Source: Nocardioides ginsengisegetis
Lineage (GTDB): Bacteria > Actinomycetota > Actinomycetes > Propionibacteriales > Nocardioidaceae
Direction of reading: 5' to 3'
DNA: 64,000 nt
NCBI RefSeq assembly: GCF_014138045.1
Contig: NZ_JACGXA010000001.1
Location: 1,845,001 to 1,909,000, forward strand
Shown: positions 55,831-63,927 of the stretch, piece after piece
Position numbering within the stretch: position 1 is the first letter of the stretch
Layout of the letters: each line of letters starts with the position of its first letter
Notes under the pieces: model-generated
The model's input: only the letters and a program-made list of their open reading frames with translations
Told to the model about the DNA's origin: nothing
Databases searched by the model: none
Program-made: the position numbers and the translations under genes

Positions 55831-55836
55831 TAGCCT
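55831..55836 (+). promoter_or_regulatory. -10 box of leaderless cphB promoter
   Basis: TAGCCT lies seven bases before the ATG at 55844. The gene has no ribosome binding site. Confidence 0.6.
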
Positions 55837-55843
55837 CCCTGTC

Positions 55844-56830
55844 ATGCCCAGGGGACCTCTCATGATCATCGGCGGCGCGGAGGACAAGCTGCGCCGACCC
55901 ACGATCCTCAAGCACTTCGTCGCTGCTGCCGGTGGGGAGAACGCCCGGATCGCGGTGATCCCGACCGCCTCCTCCCTCGGACCGGAGGTCGTCGAGGTCT
56001 ACGACGCGCTCTTCCGCAAGCTCGGCGCGGCCGACGTGGTCGCCGTCCGTCCCGAGACCCGCGAGGACTCCCACGACCCCGACCTCGCCCGCCGCCTCAC
56101 CGAGGCGACGGGCATATTCATGACCGGCGGCAACCAGCTCAAGCTCTCCGCGATCATCTCCGGCACGCCCCTGGCGGATGCCCTCGTGACCGCCAACGAG
56201 GCCGGCACGGTCATCGCCGGGACCTCGGCCGGCGCCAGCATCCAGTCCAGCCACATGGTCGCCTTCGGCGGCCCGGGCTCGACCCCGAAGCAGCGGATGA
56301 CGCAGGTCGCGGCCGGGCTCGGCCTGCTCCAGTCCTCGGTCATCGACCAGCACTTCGACCAGCGCAACCGCTACGGTCGGTTGCTCATGATCGTCAGCCA
56401 GTCGCCCCAGCTCCTGGGGATCGGTGTCGACGAGGACACCGCCGCCGTCGTCGAGGTGGAGGACGGCCACGAGATCATGAGCGTCGTCGGCAAGGGCGCG
56501 GTCGCGATCTTCGACCCCTCCCGGATCGTCACCAACGCCTATGAGGCCAAGCGCTCCTCGCCCCTGCTGGCCAGCGGGGTGGTGCTGCACGTCCTGCCCC
56601 AGGGCTCGCGCTTCGACCTGTCCACCCGCACCCTGCTCCCGCACGTGCCCGCCGTCGACCCGGGCGAGGCCGCCGAGATGGCCGAGGCCGGCCGCGACCT
56701 GCGCCAGCTGGCCCGCGACATCGCCGCCGACGGCGTCTCCCCCACCAACCTGCGCCGCCGGATCGCGCGTACTACGCGCAGGAAGTCGGCCACGACCACA
56801 GCCCCCGACCCGGACGGAGCCTCCGCATGA
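55844..56830 (+). CDS. cphB: Cyanophycinase
   Basis: A 328-residue serine exopeptidase of family S51 that cuts cyanophycin into beta-Asp-Arg dipeptides. It starts MPRGPLMIIGGAEDKLR, has the metal-independent nucleophile motif AGTSAGASIQSS (Ser within GTSAGA, about residue 129), FMTGGNQLKL before it, and VIDQHFDQRNRYGRLL after it. There is no signal peptide, so it is the intracellular form. The last 40 residues are basic. Its stop overlaps the cphA start (ATGA), making a two-gene operon for breakdown and synthesis of the same polymer. Confidence 0.93.
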   Translation: MPRGPLMIIGGAEDKLRRPTILKHFVAAAGGENARIAVIPTASSLGPEVVEVYDALFRKLGAADVVAVRPETREDSHDPDLARRLTEATGIFMTGGNQLKLSAIISGTPLADALVTANEAGTVIAGTSAGASIQSSHMVAFGGPGSTPKQRMTQVAAGLGLLQSSVIDQHFDQRNRYGRLLMIVSQSPQLLGIGVDEDTAAVVEVEDGHEIMSVVGKGAVAIFDPSRIVTNAYEAKRSSPLLASGVVLHVLPQGSRFDLSTRTLLPHVPAVDPGEAAEMAEAGRDLRQLARDIAADGVSPTNLRRRIARTTRRKSATTTAPDPDGASA

Positions 56831-59601
56831 CCGAACGCCCCACCCCCGACCTCGCGATCGTCGAGACCCGGGTCTACCGCGGCGCCAACGTCTGGTCCTA
56901 CGACAAGGCGATCCACCTCGTGGTCGACCTGGGCTCGCTGGAGAAGTTCCCCACCAACACGATCCCCGGCTTCACCGACAACATCCTCCAGATGCTGCCC
57001 GGCCTGCGCGAGCACTCCTGCTCGCGCGGTCGCCGCGGCGGCTTCGTGGAGCGCCTCAACGAGGGCACCTGGCTCGGCCACGTCGCCGAGCACGCCGCCC
57101 TCGCCCTGCAGCAGGTCGTCGGCCACGACATCCGCCGCGGCAAGACGCGCGGCGTGAAGGGGCGCCCCGGCCACTACAACGTGATCTTCGGGTACGTCGA
57201 CGAGCAGGTCGGCCTGGCCGCCGCGCGGCTCGCCGTACGCCTGGTCAACCACCTCGTCGAGGCCGACCCGGAGTTCGACTGGGACACCGAGCTCGAGGCC
57301 TTCATCCTGCGCGCCGAGCGCACCGCCTTCGGCCCCTCGACCCAGGCGATCCTCGACGAGGCCGTGTCCCGCGACATCCCGTGGATCCGCCTCAACCAGT
57401 ACTCCCTCGTCCAGCTCGGCCAGGGCGTGCACGCCAAGCGCATCCGGGCCACGATGACCTCCGCGACGTCCGCCATCGCCGTCGACATCGCCTCGGACAA
57501 GGACCTCACAACCCGCCTGCTCGGCGCCGCCGGACTGCCCGTGCCCAAGCAGGAGTCGGTGCGGACCGCCGACCAGGCCGTCCGCGTCGCCGAGCGGATC
57601 GGCTTCCCCGTCGTCGTGAAGCCGCTCGACGGCAACCACGGCCGGGGCGTCTGCCTGAACCTCCTCGACGAGAAGGACGTCCGCGAGGCGTTCGACATCG
57701 CCAAGGAGCAGTCGCGCCGCGGCACCGTCATCGTCGAGTCGTTCGTGACCGGCAAGGACTACCGCTGCCTGATCATCGACGGCCGGGTGGCCGCGATCGC
57801 CGAGCGCGTCCCGGCCTCCGTCACCGGCGACGGCACCTCGACCGTCGAGCAGCTCGTCGACACCGCCAATGCCGACCCGCGGCGCGGCGTGGGCCACGAG
57901 AAGGTGCTGACCCGGATCAAGGTCGACGCGGCCGCGGAGGACCTCGTCCGCGAGCAGGGCTTCGAGATGGACTCCGTCGTGCCCGAGGGCACGATGGTCA
58001 AGCTCGCCCTGACCGGCAACATGTCGACCGGCGGCATCTCCATCGACCGCACCTTCGAGGCGCACCCGGAGAACGTCGAGATCGCCGAGGAGGCCGCCCG
58101 CATGGTCGGCCTCGACATCGCCGGCATCGACTTCATCTGCCCCGACATCACCGAGCCGGTCCGCGAGACCGGCGGCGCGATCTGCGAGGTCAACGCGGCC
58201 CCGGGCTTCCGGATGCACACGCACCCGACCATCGGCGAGCCGCAGTTCATCGCCAAGCCGGTCGTCGACATGCTCTTCCCGCCGGGCGCCACCTCGCGGA
58301 TCCCGATCGTGGCCGTGACCGGCACCAACGGCAAGACCACCACGTCACGGATGATCAGCCACATCTTCAAGGGCATGGGCCGCAAGGTCGGCATGACCTC
58401 CACCGACGGCGTCGTGATCGACGAGCGACTGCTGATCCGCTCCGACGCCTCCGGCCCGCGGTCGGCCCGGATGGTCCTGCAGAACCCACGCGTCGACTTC
58501 GCGGTCTTCGAGGTCGCCCGCGGCGGCATCCTGCGCGAGGGCCTCGGCTACGAGCGCAACGACGTCGCCGTCGTCCTCAACGTGCAGCCCGACCACCTCG
58601 GCCTGCGCGGGATCGACACCGTCGAGCAGCTCGCCGACGTCAAGGCCGTCCTCGTCGAGGCGGTGCCGCGCGACGGCCACGCCGTCCTCAACGCCGATGA
58701 CCCGCTGGTCCGCGAGATGCGGCGCCGCTGCTCGGGCCAGGTCGTGTGGTTCTCCATGGAGGAGCCCGGCTCGGAGGTGCGCGAGATGATCGACGCCCAC
58801 TGCCGTCGCGGCGGCAAGGCGCTGGTCCTCAACCCGTCCGAGCGCGGCGAGATGATCGTGGTCAAGCACGGCCGCCGCGAGATGCAGCTGGCCTGGACCC
58901 ACCTCCTCCCCTCGACCTTCAGCGGCCGCGCCCGGATGAACGTCCAGAACGCCCTCGGCGCCGCCGCGGCCGCCTTCGCCATCGGCGCCCCGCTGCACGA
59001 CATCCGCCAGGGCCTGCGGACGTTCTCGACGAGCTACTACCTCTCGCCCGGCCGCCTCAACGAGGTCGAGGTCAACGGCGTCAACGTGATCGTCGACTAC
59101 TGCCACAACGCGCCCGGCATGAAGATGCTCGGCGACTTCGTGGACCGCACCGGCGACTCGCTGTCGTCCTCGCACGACCTGGCCCGCCCGTCGCGGATCG
59201 GCATCATCTCCACCGCCGGCGACCGGCGCGACGAGGACATGCGCGAGCTCGGGCACATCGCGGCCCAGCACTTCGACGTGGTGATCGTCCGCGAGGACGT
59301 CCAGCTGCGCGGGCGCAAGCGCGGGGAGACTGCCGCGTTCGTGCTCGAGGGCGTGCGCGCCGCGATGGCCGAGGGCGCCCGCTGCAAGCAGGTCGAGGAG
59401 GTCCTCGAGGAGATCGAGGCCGTCCGTCACGCCATGAGCCGCGCCAACAAGGGCGACCTCGTCGTGGTCTGCGTCGACAAGCACGGCGAGGTCATGGCCG
59501 AGCTCGAGCAGTGGTCCAACATCGCCCAGGCGGGCAGCGGCGAGCGGACCGACGCCCCCGCGGGTGACCCCGACTACGTGCCGGCGTCGACGGACGCCTG
59601 A
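56827..59601 (+). CDS. cphA: Cyanophycin synthetase
   Basis: A 924-residue CphA1-type enzyme that polymerises aspartate and arginine into cyanophycin, a nitrogen and carbon store. It has an N-terminal domain (about 1-160), an ATP-grasp domain (about 220-475: FPVVVKPLDGNHGRGV, DYRCLIIDGRV, EVNAAPGFRMH) that adds aspartate, and a Mur-ligase domain from residue 499 (GTNGKTTTSRM, ARGGILREGLGY) that adds arginine. All three are complete. It overlaps cphB and is followed nine bases later by a cupin gene. An opposing paralogue (59951-61636) lacks the ATP-grasp part. Confidence 0.95.
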   Translation: MTERPTPDLAIVETRVYRGANVWSYDKAIHLVVDLGSLEKFPTNTIPGFTDNILQMLPGLREHSCSRGRRGGFVERLNEGTWLGHVAEHAALALQQVVGHDIRRGKTRGVKGRPGHYNVIFGYVDEQVGLAAARLAVRLVNHLVEADPEFDWDTELEAFILRAERTAFGPSTQAILDEAVSRDIPWIRLNQYSLVQLGQGVHAKRIRATMTSATSAIAVDIASDKDLTTRLLGAAGLPVPKQESVRTADQAVRVAERIGFPVVVKPLDGNHGRGVCLNLLDEKDVREAFDIAKEQSRRGTVIVESFVTGKDYRCLIIDGRVAAIAERVPASVTGDGTSTVEQLVDTANADPRRGVGHEKVLTRIKVDAAAEDLVREQGFEMDSVVPEGTMVKLALTGNMSTGGISIDRTFEAHPENVEIAEEAARMVGLDIAGIDFICPDITEPVRETGGAICEVNAAPGFRMHTHPTIGEPQFIAKPVVDMLFPPGATSRIPIVAVTGTNGKTTTSRMISHIFKGMGRKVGMTSTDGVVIDERLLIRSDASGPRSARMVLQNPRVDFAVFEVARGGILREGLGYERNDVAVVLNVQPDHLGLRGIDTVEQLADVKAVLVEAVPRDGHAVLNADDPLVREMRRRCSGQVVWFSMEEPGSEVREMIDAHCRRGGKALVLNPSERGEMIVVKHGRREMQLAWTHLLPSTFSGRARMNVQNALGAAAAAFAIGAPLHDIRQGLRTFSTSYYLSPGRLNEVEVNGVNVIVDYCHNAPGMKMLGDFVDRTGDSLSSSHDLARPSRIGIISTAGDRRDEDMRELGHIAAQHFDVVIVREDVQLRGRKRGETAAFVLEGVRAAMAEGARCKQVEEVLEEIEAVRHAMSRANKGDLVVVCVDKHGEVMAELEQWSNIAQAGSGERTDAPAGDPDYVPASTDA

Positions 59602-59609
59602 GCCGACCG

Positions 59610-59948
59610 GTGCGCGTCCTGGCCCTCGACGCCGTCCCCCGGCGCGCGATCGACGAGCACGCGAGCCGCGGCGTCACCGTGGGTGGGCTCGCCCTCACCA
59701 TGGACGCACACGTGGTCGTGGTCCGGCTCCGCCCGGGTGGACGGATCGGCCGCCACCCGGCGGCCGGGCGTCAGCTCCTCGTGGTCGTGAGCGGGGACGC
59801 GACGGTGTCCGGGAGCGACGGCGTGGAGGTCGTCCTCGGTCCCGGGCAGGCGGCCGTCTGGGAGCCCAACGAGCCGCACCAGACCCGCTCTGTCGCCGGG
59901 CTCACCGCCCTGGTCGTCGAGGGCGAGCTCGACGTCGCGCGCGACTGA
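59610..59948 (+). CDS. Small cupin-like protein
   Basis: A 112-residue single-domain cupin by pattern: RLRPGGRIGRHPAAGRQLLVV for motif 1 (G-x5-H-x-H-like but with only one His) and GPGQAAVWEPNEPHQTR for motif 2 with a histidine. A metal-binding or sensor role is possible. It starts with GTG eight bases after the cphA stop and ends two bases before the opposing CphA-like gene, so it is probably the third gene of the cyanophycin operon. Its function there is unknown. Confidence 0.72.
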   Translation: MRVLALDAVPRRAIDEHASRGVTVGGLALTMDAHVVVVRLRPGGRIGRHPAAGRQLLVVVSGDATVSGSDGVEVVLGPGQAAVWEPNEPHQTRSVAGLTALVVEGELDVARD

Positions 59949-59950
59949 CC

Positions 59951-61636
59951 TCAGACGCGCGCGGCACGCACCTTGGCGGCCAGCGTCGCGTTGTCGTCGG
60001 GCGTGCCGCCGGCACCGGCGATCCACGCGTAGACCTCCTCGCGCTCGGCGTGGCACATGAGGCCGACGACGTCGCCGGGCAGGGCCTGACCGACCAGCGC
60101 GGACAGGGCCGCCACCTCGGTCGGGTACGACGCGAAGCTGGTGACGCCGACCCGCGCGGCGCCGGCGCGCATCAGGTCGTCGAGCTCGTCGTAGGTGCGG
60201 CCGCGGAGGTACTTCTCCTTGTGGCCGATGGCCAGCACGTCGCTGTCCCGGGCCGCGATCTCGCCCAGCTTCTCGATGAGGTCGTCCTGGCGGTCCCCCA
60301 CGACCCCGAGGCCGAGCAGCAGGCGGGCTCCGGGGCGACGTACGCCGTTCATGATCTCGAGCAGCGCCTCGAGCCCGGCCTCGTTGTGGGCCAGGTCGAT
60401 CACCACCGACACCTCGCCGACGGAGAAGAAGTTCATCCGGCCAGGGTTGTGCTCCGCGTCGGGGCGGAAGGTCCGCAGCCCCTCGACGACCACGTCGCGC
60501 GGGATGCCGATCGCGAGGGCGGCGGAGGCCGCGGCGAGGGTGTTCTCGACGTTGAAGCGGGAGAGCCCGGCCAGCGTCATCGGCACGTCGACCAGCTCGA
60601 CCAGCGGGTCGGCGTCGCCGTGCGGGGCCAGCACGGCCACCCAGCCGTCGATGACGGTGGTGGCGCGGCCGCCGGCGGAGAGCACCTCGCGGATCGCCGG
60701 GGAGTCTGGGTCGCGGGAGAAGACCCAGGGCTGCGCCTTGATCACGCCGCGCATCGCCAGGACGCGCGGGTCGTCGGCGTTGAGGACCGCCCAGCCGTCC
60801 TTGCGGGTGATCTGCGGGACCACCGACTTCACCTCCGCGAGCTGGTCGACGGTGTCGATGCCCTGGAGTCCGAGGTGGTCGGCGGTGACGTTGGTGACGA
60901 CCGAGACGTCGTTGCGGGTCAGCCCGATGCCCTTGAGCAGGATGCCGCCGCGGGCGGTCTCGGTGACCGCGAACTCGACCTCCTTGTGCGCCAGCACGCG
61001 TCCGGCGCCCGAGGGACCGGAGTAGTCGCCGGCCTCGACGAGCTCGCCGTCGATGTAGACGCCGTCGGTGTTGGACCAGCCGACCAGCTTGCCGTCGGTG
61101 CGCGCGATGTGCGCGATCATCCGCGACGTCGTGGTCTTGCCGTTGGTGCCGGTGACGGCCACGACGGGGACGCGCGGCGTCAGCGTGTGCGGCCGGGCAC
61201 CGGGCTCGCTCGCGCGGACCCGTTCGGCAGCCTCGCTGACCGCGGTCTCGATGTCGGTGCCGGGCACGGCGTCGAGCACCGAGGCCACGGCGCGGCCCAT
61301 CTCCTGGGCGCGCTCGCGGTGCCGCCACGGGAAGGCGACGACGATCTGGTGCTGGTCACTGGTCGTGCGCACCCGGACCGCAAGGCGCTGCGTGCCGGAC
61401 TCCGCCGCGATCGCCCGCACCAGCCTGGCCACCGCGCGCACGGCGAACCGCTGGCGGAAGCCCGACTCCGCCGCGCCCGTGCGGACGTTGCGCAGCCCGA
61501 TCCGCTTCGCGAACCGCTGCGCCACCTCGTCGGGCGCCGCCGCGAGCGCGCTGATGTCCAGCGTCAGCTTGATGGCGGCCCGGGGGAAGTAGAGGTTGGG
61601 GCCCTCGAGGACCCGGAGCTCGACGAGAGAAGTCAC
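59951..61636 (-). CDS. CphA-like Mur ligase lacking the ATP-grasp domain
   Basis: A 561-residue paralogue of cyanophycin synthetase. Residues 1-130 resemble the CphA N-terminal domain (VELRVLEGPNLY against VETRVYRGANVW in CphA; AIKLTLDISAL against AIHLVVDLGSL). The Mur-ligase P-loop GTNGKTTTSRM comes at residue 163, not 499, so about 336 residues including the whole ATP-grasp domain are absent. The Mur domain is intact (ARGGILLKGIGL, TADHLGLQGIDT, HNEAG). It faces the cphB-cphA-cupin operon. It may add a residue to a related polymer or modify cyanophycin. The GTG start lies seven bases after TAGCGT. Confidence 0.85.
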   Translation of the reverse strand: MTSLVELRVLEGPNLYFPRAAIKLTLDISALAAAPDEVAQRFAKRIGLRNVRTGAAESGFRQRFAVRAVARLVRAIAAESGTQRLAVRVRTTSDQHQIVVAFPWRHRERAQEMGRAVASVLDAVPGTDIETAVSEAAERVRASEPGARPHTLTPRVPVVAVTGTNGKTTTSRMIAHIARTDGKLVGWSNTDGVYIDGELVEAGDYSGPSGAGRVLAHKEVEFAVTETARGGILLKGIGLTRNDVSVVTNVTADHLGLQGIDTVDQLAEVKSVVPQITRKDGWAVLNADDPRVLAMRGVIKAQPWVFSRDPDSPAIREVLSAGGRATTVIDGWVAVLAPHGDADPLVELVDVPMTLAGLSRFNVENTLAAASAALAIGIPRDVVVEGLRTFRPDAEHNPGRMNFFSVGEVSVVIDLAHNEAGLEALLEIMNGVRRPGARLLLGLGVVGDRQDDLIEKLGEIAARDSDVLAIGHKEKYLRGRTYDELDDLMRAGAARVGVTSFASYPTEVAALSALVGQALPGDVVGLMCHAEREEVYAWIAGAGGTPDDNATLAAKVRAARV

Positions 61637-61643
61637 CGACCAG

Positions 61644-61649
61644 ACGCTA
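61644..61649 (-). promoter_or_regulatory. -10 box of leaderless promoter
   Basis: TAGCGT on the minus strand lies seven bases before the GTG at 61636, which has no ribosome binding site. It implies a promoter separate from the fabG-fabI transcript upstream. Confidence 0.55.
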
Positions 61650-61663
61650 TCCGACCAGTGCGG

Positions 61664-62434
61664 TCAGGCCCCCATCGCGTGGAAGCCGCCGTCGACGTGC
61701 ACGATCTCGCCCGTCGTCGCCGGGAAGAAGTCCGACAGCAGCGCGCACACGGCCCGTGCCGTCGGCGTCTGGTCGGTGTTGTCCCAGCCGAGCGGCGAGC
61801 GCTCGGCCCACATGGAGTCGAGCTCCTCGAAGCCCGGGATCGCCTTGGCCGCGAGCGTCTTGAGCGGACCGGCCGAGACCAGGTTGCAGCGGATGCCGTG
61901 CGGGCCGAGGTCGCGGGCCAGGTAGCGGGAGGTCGACTCGAGGGCGGCCTTGGCTACGCCCATCCAGTCGTAGGCGGGCCAGGCCACGGTCGCGTCGAAG
62001 GTCAGGCCCACGACCGAACCGCCACTGCCCATCAGCGGCTGGCAGGCGGTCGCGAGCGACTTCAGGGAGTACGCCGAGACCTGGACGGCCTGGGCGACGT
62101 CGTCCCAGGGACCCTGCAGGAACTTCCCGCCGAGCAGGGTCTCGGGGTTGCCGTAGGCGATGGAGTGCACGACGCCGTCCAGGCCGTCCACGTGCTCGCG
62201 CACCAGCTCGGGCAGGCGCTCGAGGTGCTCGGGGTCGGTCACGTCGAGCTCGAGCACCGGCGGTTCGGTCGGCAGCCGCTTGGCGATCCGCTTGGTGATG
62301 CCGAGCGCCCGGCCGAAGTTGGAGATGAGCACGGTCGCGCCCTGCTCCTGCGCCACCTTCGCCGTGGCAAATCCGATGGAGGAGTCCATCGTGACGCCGG
62401 CGACCAGGATCCGCTTGCCGTCGAGAATGCCCAT
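61664..62434 (-). CDS. fabI: Enoyl-ACP reductase (InhA type)
   Basis: A 256-residue NADH-dependent enoyl-ACP reductase for the last step of type II fatty acid elongation. The cofactor motif is ILVAGVTMDSSIGFATA (residues 9-25). The catalytic Tyr and Lys are in AYDWMGVAKAALES, the same spacing as InhA, and VSAGPLKTLAAKAIPGF is the substrate loop. AGAGGGA lies upstream of the ATG. It follows fabG by 44 bases, the same order as mycobacterial mabA-inhA. A dispersed repeat occupies part of that gap. Confidence 0.93.
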   Translation of the reverse strand: MGILDGKRILVAGVTMDSSIGFATAKVAQEQGATVLISNFGRALGITKRIAKRLPTEPPVLELDVTDPEHLERLPELVREHVDGLDGVVHSIAYGNPETLLGGKFLQGPWDDVAQAVQVSAYSLKSLATACQPLMGSGGSVVGLTFDATVAWPAYDWMGVAKAALESTSRYLARDLGPHGIRCNLVSAGPLKTLAAKAIPGFEELDSMWAERSPLGWDNTDQTPTARAVCALLSDFFPATTGEIVHVDGGFHAMGA

Positions 62435-62458
62435 GTCAGTTCCCTCTGTCGTGTTCCG

Positions 62459-62482
62459 TTGGTCGAGCTTGTCGAGACCTAG
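62459..62482 (-). repeat. Dispersed 24-bp repeat, copy E
   Basis: On the minus strand it reads TAGGTCTCGACAAGCTCGACC followed by AA. Its TAG is the stop codon of fabG. It lies between fabG and fabI. Confidence 0.75.
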
Positions 62483-63228
62483 TGGCCCATGCCGAGGCCG
62501 CCGTCGACGGGGATCACGGCCCCCGTGACGTACGCCGCGCCGTCGCTGGCCAGCCAGGTGACCGCTGAGGCGATCTCGGCGGTCGACCCGTAGCGGCCGA
62601 GCGGCACCTGGGTCTTGATGGCGGACTTCTGGTCGTCGGTGAGGACCGCCGTCATGTCGGTCTCGATGAAGCCCGGGGCCACCACGTTGGTGGTGATCGA
62701 GCGGGAGCCGAGCTCGCGGGCCAGCGAGCGGGCCATGCCGACCAGCCCGGCCTTGGACGCGGCGTAGTTGACCTGCCCGGCCGAGCCGAGGAGACCGACG
62801 ACCGAGGAGATGAAGATGATCCGGCCGCGGCGGAGCCGCAGCATGCCCTTGGCGGCACGCTTGGCCAGCCGGAAGGAGCCGGTCAGGTTGGTGTCGATGA
62901 CCGAGGACCAGTCGTCCTCGGACATCCGCAGGATGAGGGTGTCGGCGGTGATGCCGGCGTTGGCGACGAGCACCTCGACCGGGCCGTGCGCGGCCTCGAT
63001 CTCGGCGAAGGCGGCCTCGACGGCGGCCGCATCGGTGATGTCGCAGCGGACGTCGAGGGCGCCCTCGGGAGCCCCGCCGTTGCGCGTGGTGACCGCGACC
63101 TGGTCGCCGTTGGCGATGAACGCCTCGGCGATGGCGCGACCGATTCCGCGGTTGCCGCCGGTCACGAGGACCGAGCGCGGCGCTGCCGCCTGGACGGTGT
63201 CGGTGTTGTCCGGGGTGCTCTGGCTCAC
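62479..63228 (-). CDS. fabG: 3-oxoacyl-ACP reductase (MabA type)
   Basis: A 249-residue SDR that reduces 3-oxoacyl-ACP. The cofactor site is VLVTGGNRGIGRAIA (about 21-35), NAGIT is at about 87-91, and the catalytic Ser-Tyr-Lys is in ISSVVGLLGSAGQVNYAASKAG. NxxLTGSFRLAKRAAKGM and the C-terminal GAVIPVDGGLGMGH are FabG marks. The start is the GTG at 63228, seven bases after TAGCGT. Its stop codon TAG is the edge of a dispersed repeat. It heads the fabG-fabI unit. Confidence 0.93.
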   Translation of the reverse strand: MSQSTPDNTDTVQAAAPRSVLVTGGNRGIGRAIAEAFIANGDQVAVTTRNGGAPEGALDVRCDITDAAAVEAAFAEIEAAHGPVEVLVANAGITADTLILRMSEDDWSSVIDTNLTGSFRLAKRAAKGMLRLRRGRIIFISSVVGLLGSAGQVNYAASKAGLVGMARSLARELGSRSITTNVVAPGFIETDMTAVLTDDQKSAIKTQVPLGRYGSTAEIASAVTWLASDGAAYVTGAVIPVDGGLGMGH

Positions 63229-63235
63229 GTCGAGG

Positions 63236-63241
63236 ACGCTA
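63236..63241 (-). promoter_or_regulatory. -10 box of leaderless fabG promoter
   Basis: TAGCGT on the minus strand lies seven bases before the GTG at 63228; no Shine-Dalgarno sequence is present. Confidence 0.6.
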
Positions 63242-63291
63242 GCGACTACCCAGGAGTAGACCTAAAACCCTCACGGGCTGAGACGGACTGG

Positions 63292-63504
63292 TCAGTCGTC
63301 CTCGAGGCGGAAGCCGACCTTGAGGCCGACCTGGAAGTGCTCGACGGCGCCGTCCTTGACCTGACCGCGGACCTGGGTCATCTCGAACCAGTCGACGTGG
63401 CGCAGCGTCTTGCTGGCGCGCTCGATGGCGTTGCGGATCGCCTGGTCGATGCCGTCGGGCGACGTGCCGACGATCTCGCTGACGCGGTAGGTGCGGTTGC
63501 TCAT
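63292..63504 (-). CDS. Dodecin family flavin-binding protein
   Basis: A 70-residue protein of exactly dodecin length. It forms hollow dodecamers that store flavin or CoA. YRVSEIVGTSPDGIDQAI (about 6-23), the flavin-stacking tryptophan in HVDWFEMTQVRG, and GAVEHFQVGLKVGFRLED are the family segments. GGAGG lies six bases before the ATG at 63504; the long open frame upstream has no start signal. It stands apart from fabG by 63 bases on the same strand, upstream of it. Confidence 0.93.
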   Translation of the reverse strand: MSNRTYRVSEIVGTSPDGIDQAIRNAIERASKTLRHVDWFEMTQVRGQVKDGAVEHFQVGLKVGFRLEDD

Positions 63505-63558
63505 GAGTGCCTCCTGGTGGGCGAGCCCGGTGGGGAACGGACTGTGAGCGTACCGACG

Positions 63559-63564
63559 TAGGAT
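63559..63564 (+). promoter_or_regulatory. -10 box of leaderless promoter
   Basis: TAGGAT lies six bases before the ATG at 63571; no ribosome binding site is present. Confidence 0.55.
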
Positions 63565-63570
63565 GGCGGC

Positions 63571-63927
63571 ATGGCCCGGACCCACAGCCACAGCCGCAGG
63601 GCGCGCGAGGCAGAGCCGGTCCGCATCACGACGGCAGCCACCAACCGCGCCGACGACATCGCCGCGCGCCAGAAGCGCTACCTGCTGTCCATGGGCATCC
63701 GGACGGTCTGCTTCGTGGGGGCCGTCGTCGCCGCCCTGGCGCACCTGGAGTGGCTGTGGCCGATCCTGATCGCCGGCGCGCTGATCCTGCCGTACGTCGC
63801 CGTGGTGATGGCCAACAATTCCGGTTCCGGATCCGACGGGTTCGAGCTGCTGGACGCCGATTTCGGCCGTGCCCAGCTGCCTCCGGGCACGGATTCGGGA
63901 CGCCACTCCGGCGACGACGGTATTTGA
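63571..63927 (+). CDS. DUF3099 domain membrane protein
   Basis: A 118-residue protein. The basic N-terminus (ARTHSHSRRAREAEPVRITTA) precedes two closely spaced helices (about 44-60 and 65-82), and an acidic tail follows. ITTAATNRADDIAARQKRYLLSMGIR is the conserved DUF3099 start (given here as residues about 19-44). The family is actinobacterial and of unknown role. The start is supported by the TAGGAT box. Confidence 0.85.
   Translation: MARTHSHSRRAREAEPVRITTAATNRADDIAARQKRYLLSMGIRTVCFVGAVVAALAHLEWLWPILIAGALILPYVAVVMANNSGSGSDGFELLDADFGRAQLPPGTDSGRHSGDDGI

Noticed and set aside
59564..62482. A 972-codon open frame on the plus strand opposite the CphA-like ligase and fabI
   Set aside because: Both minus-strand genes have complete family motifs; the plus-strand product is low-complexity and unsupported.
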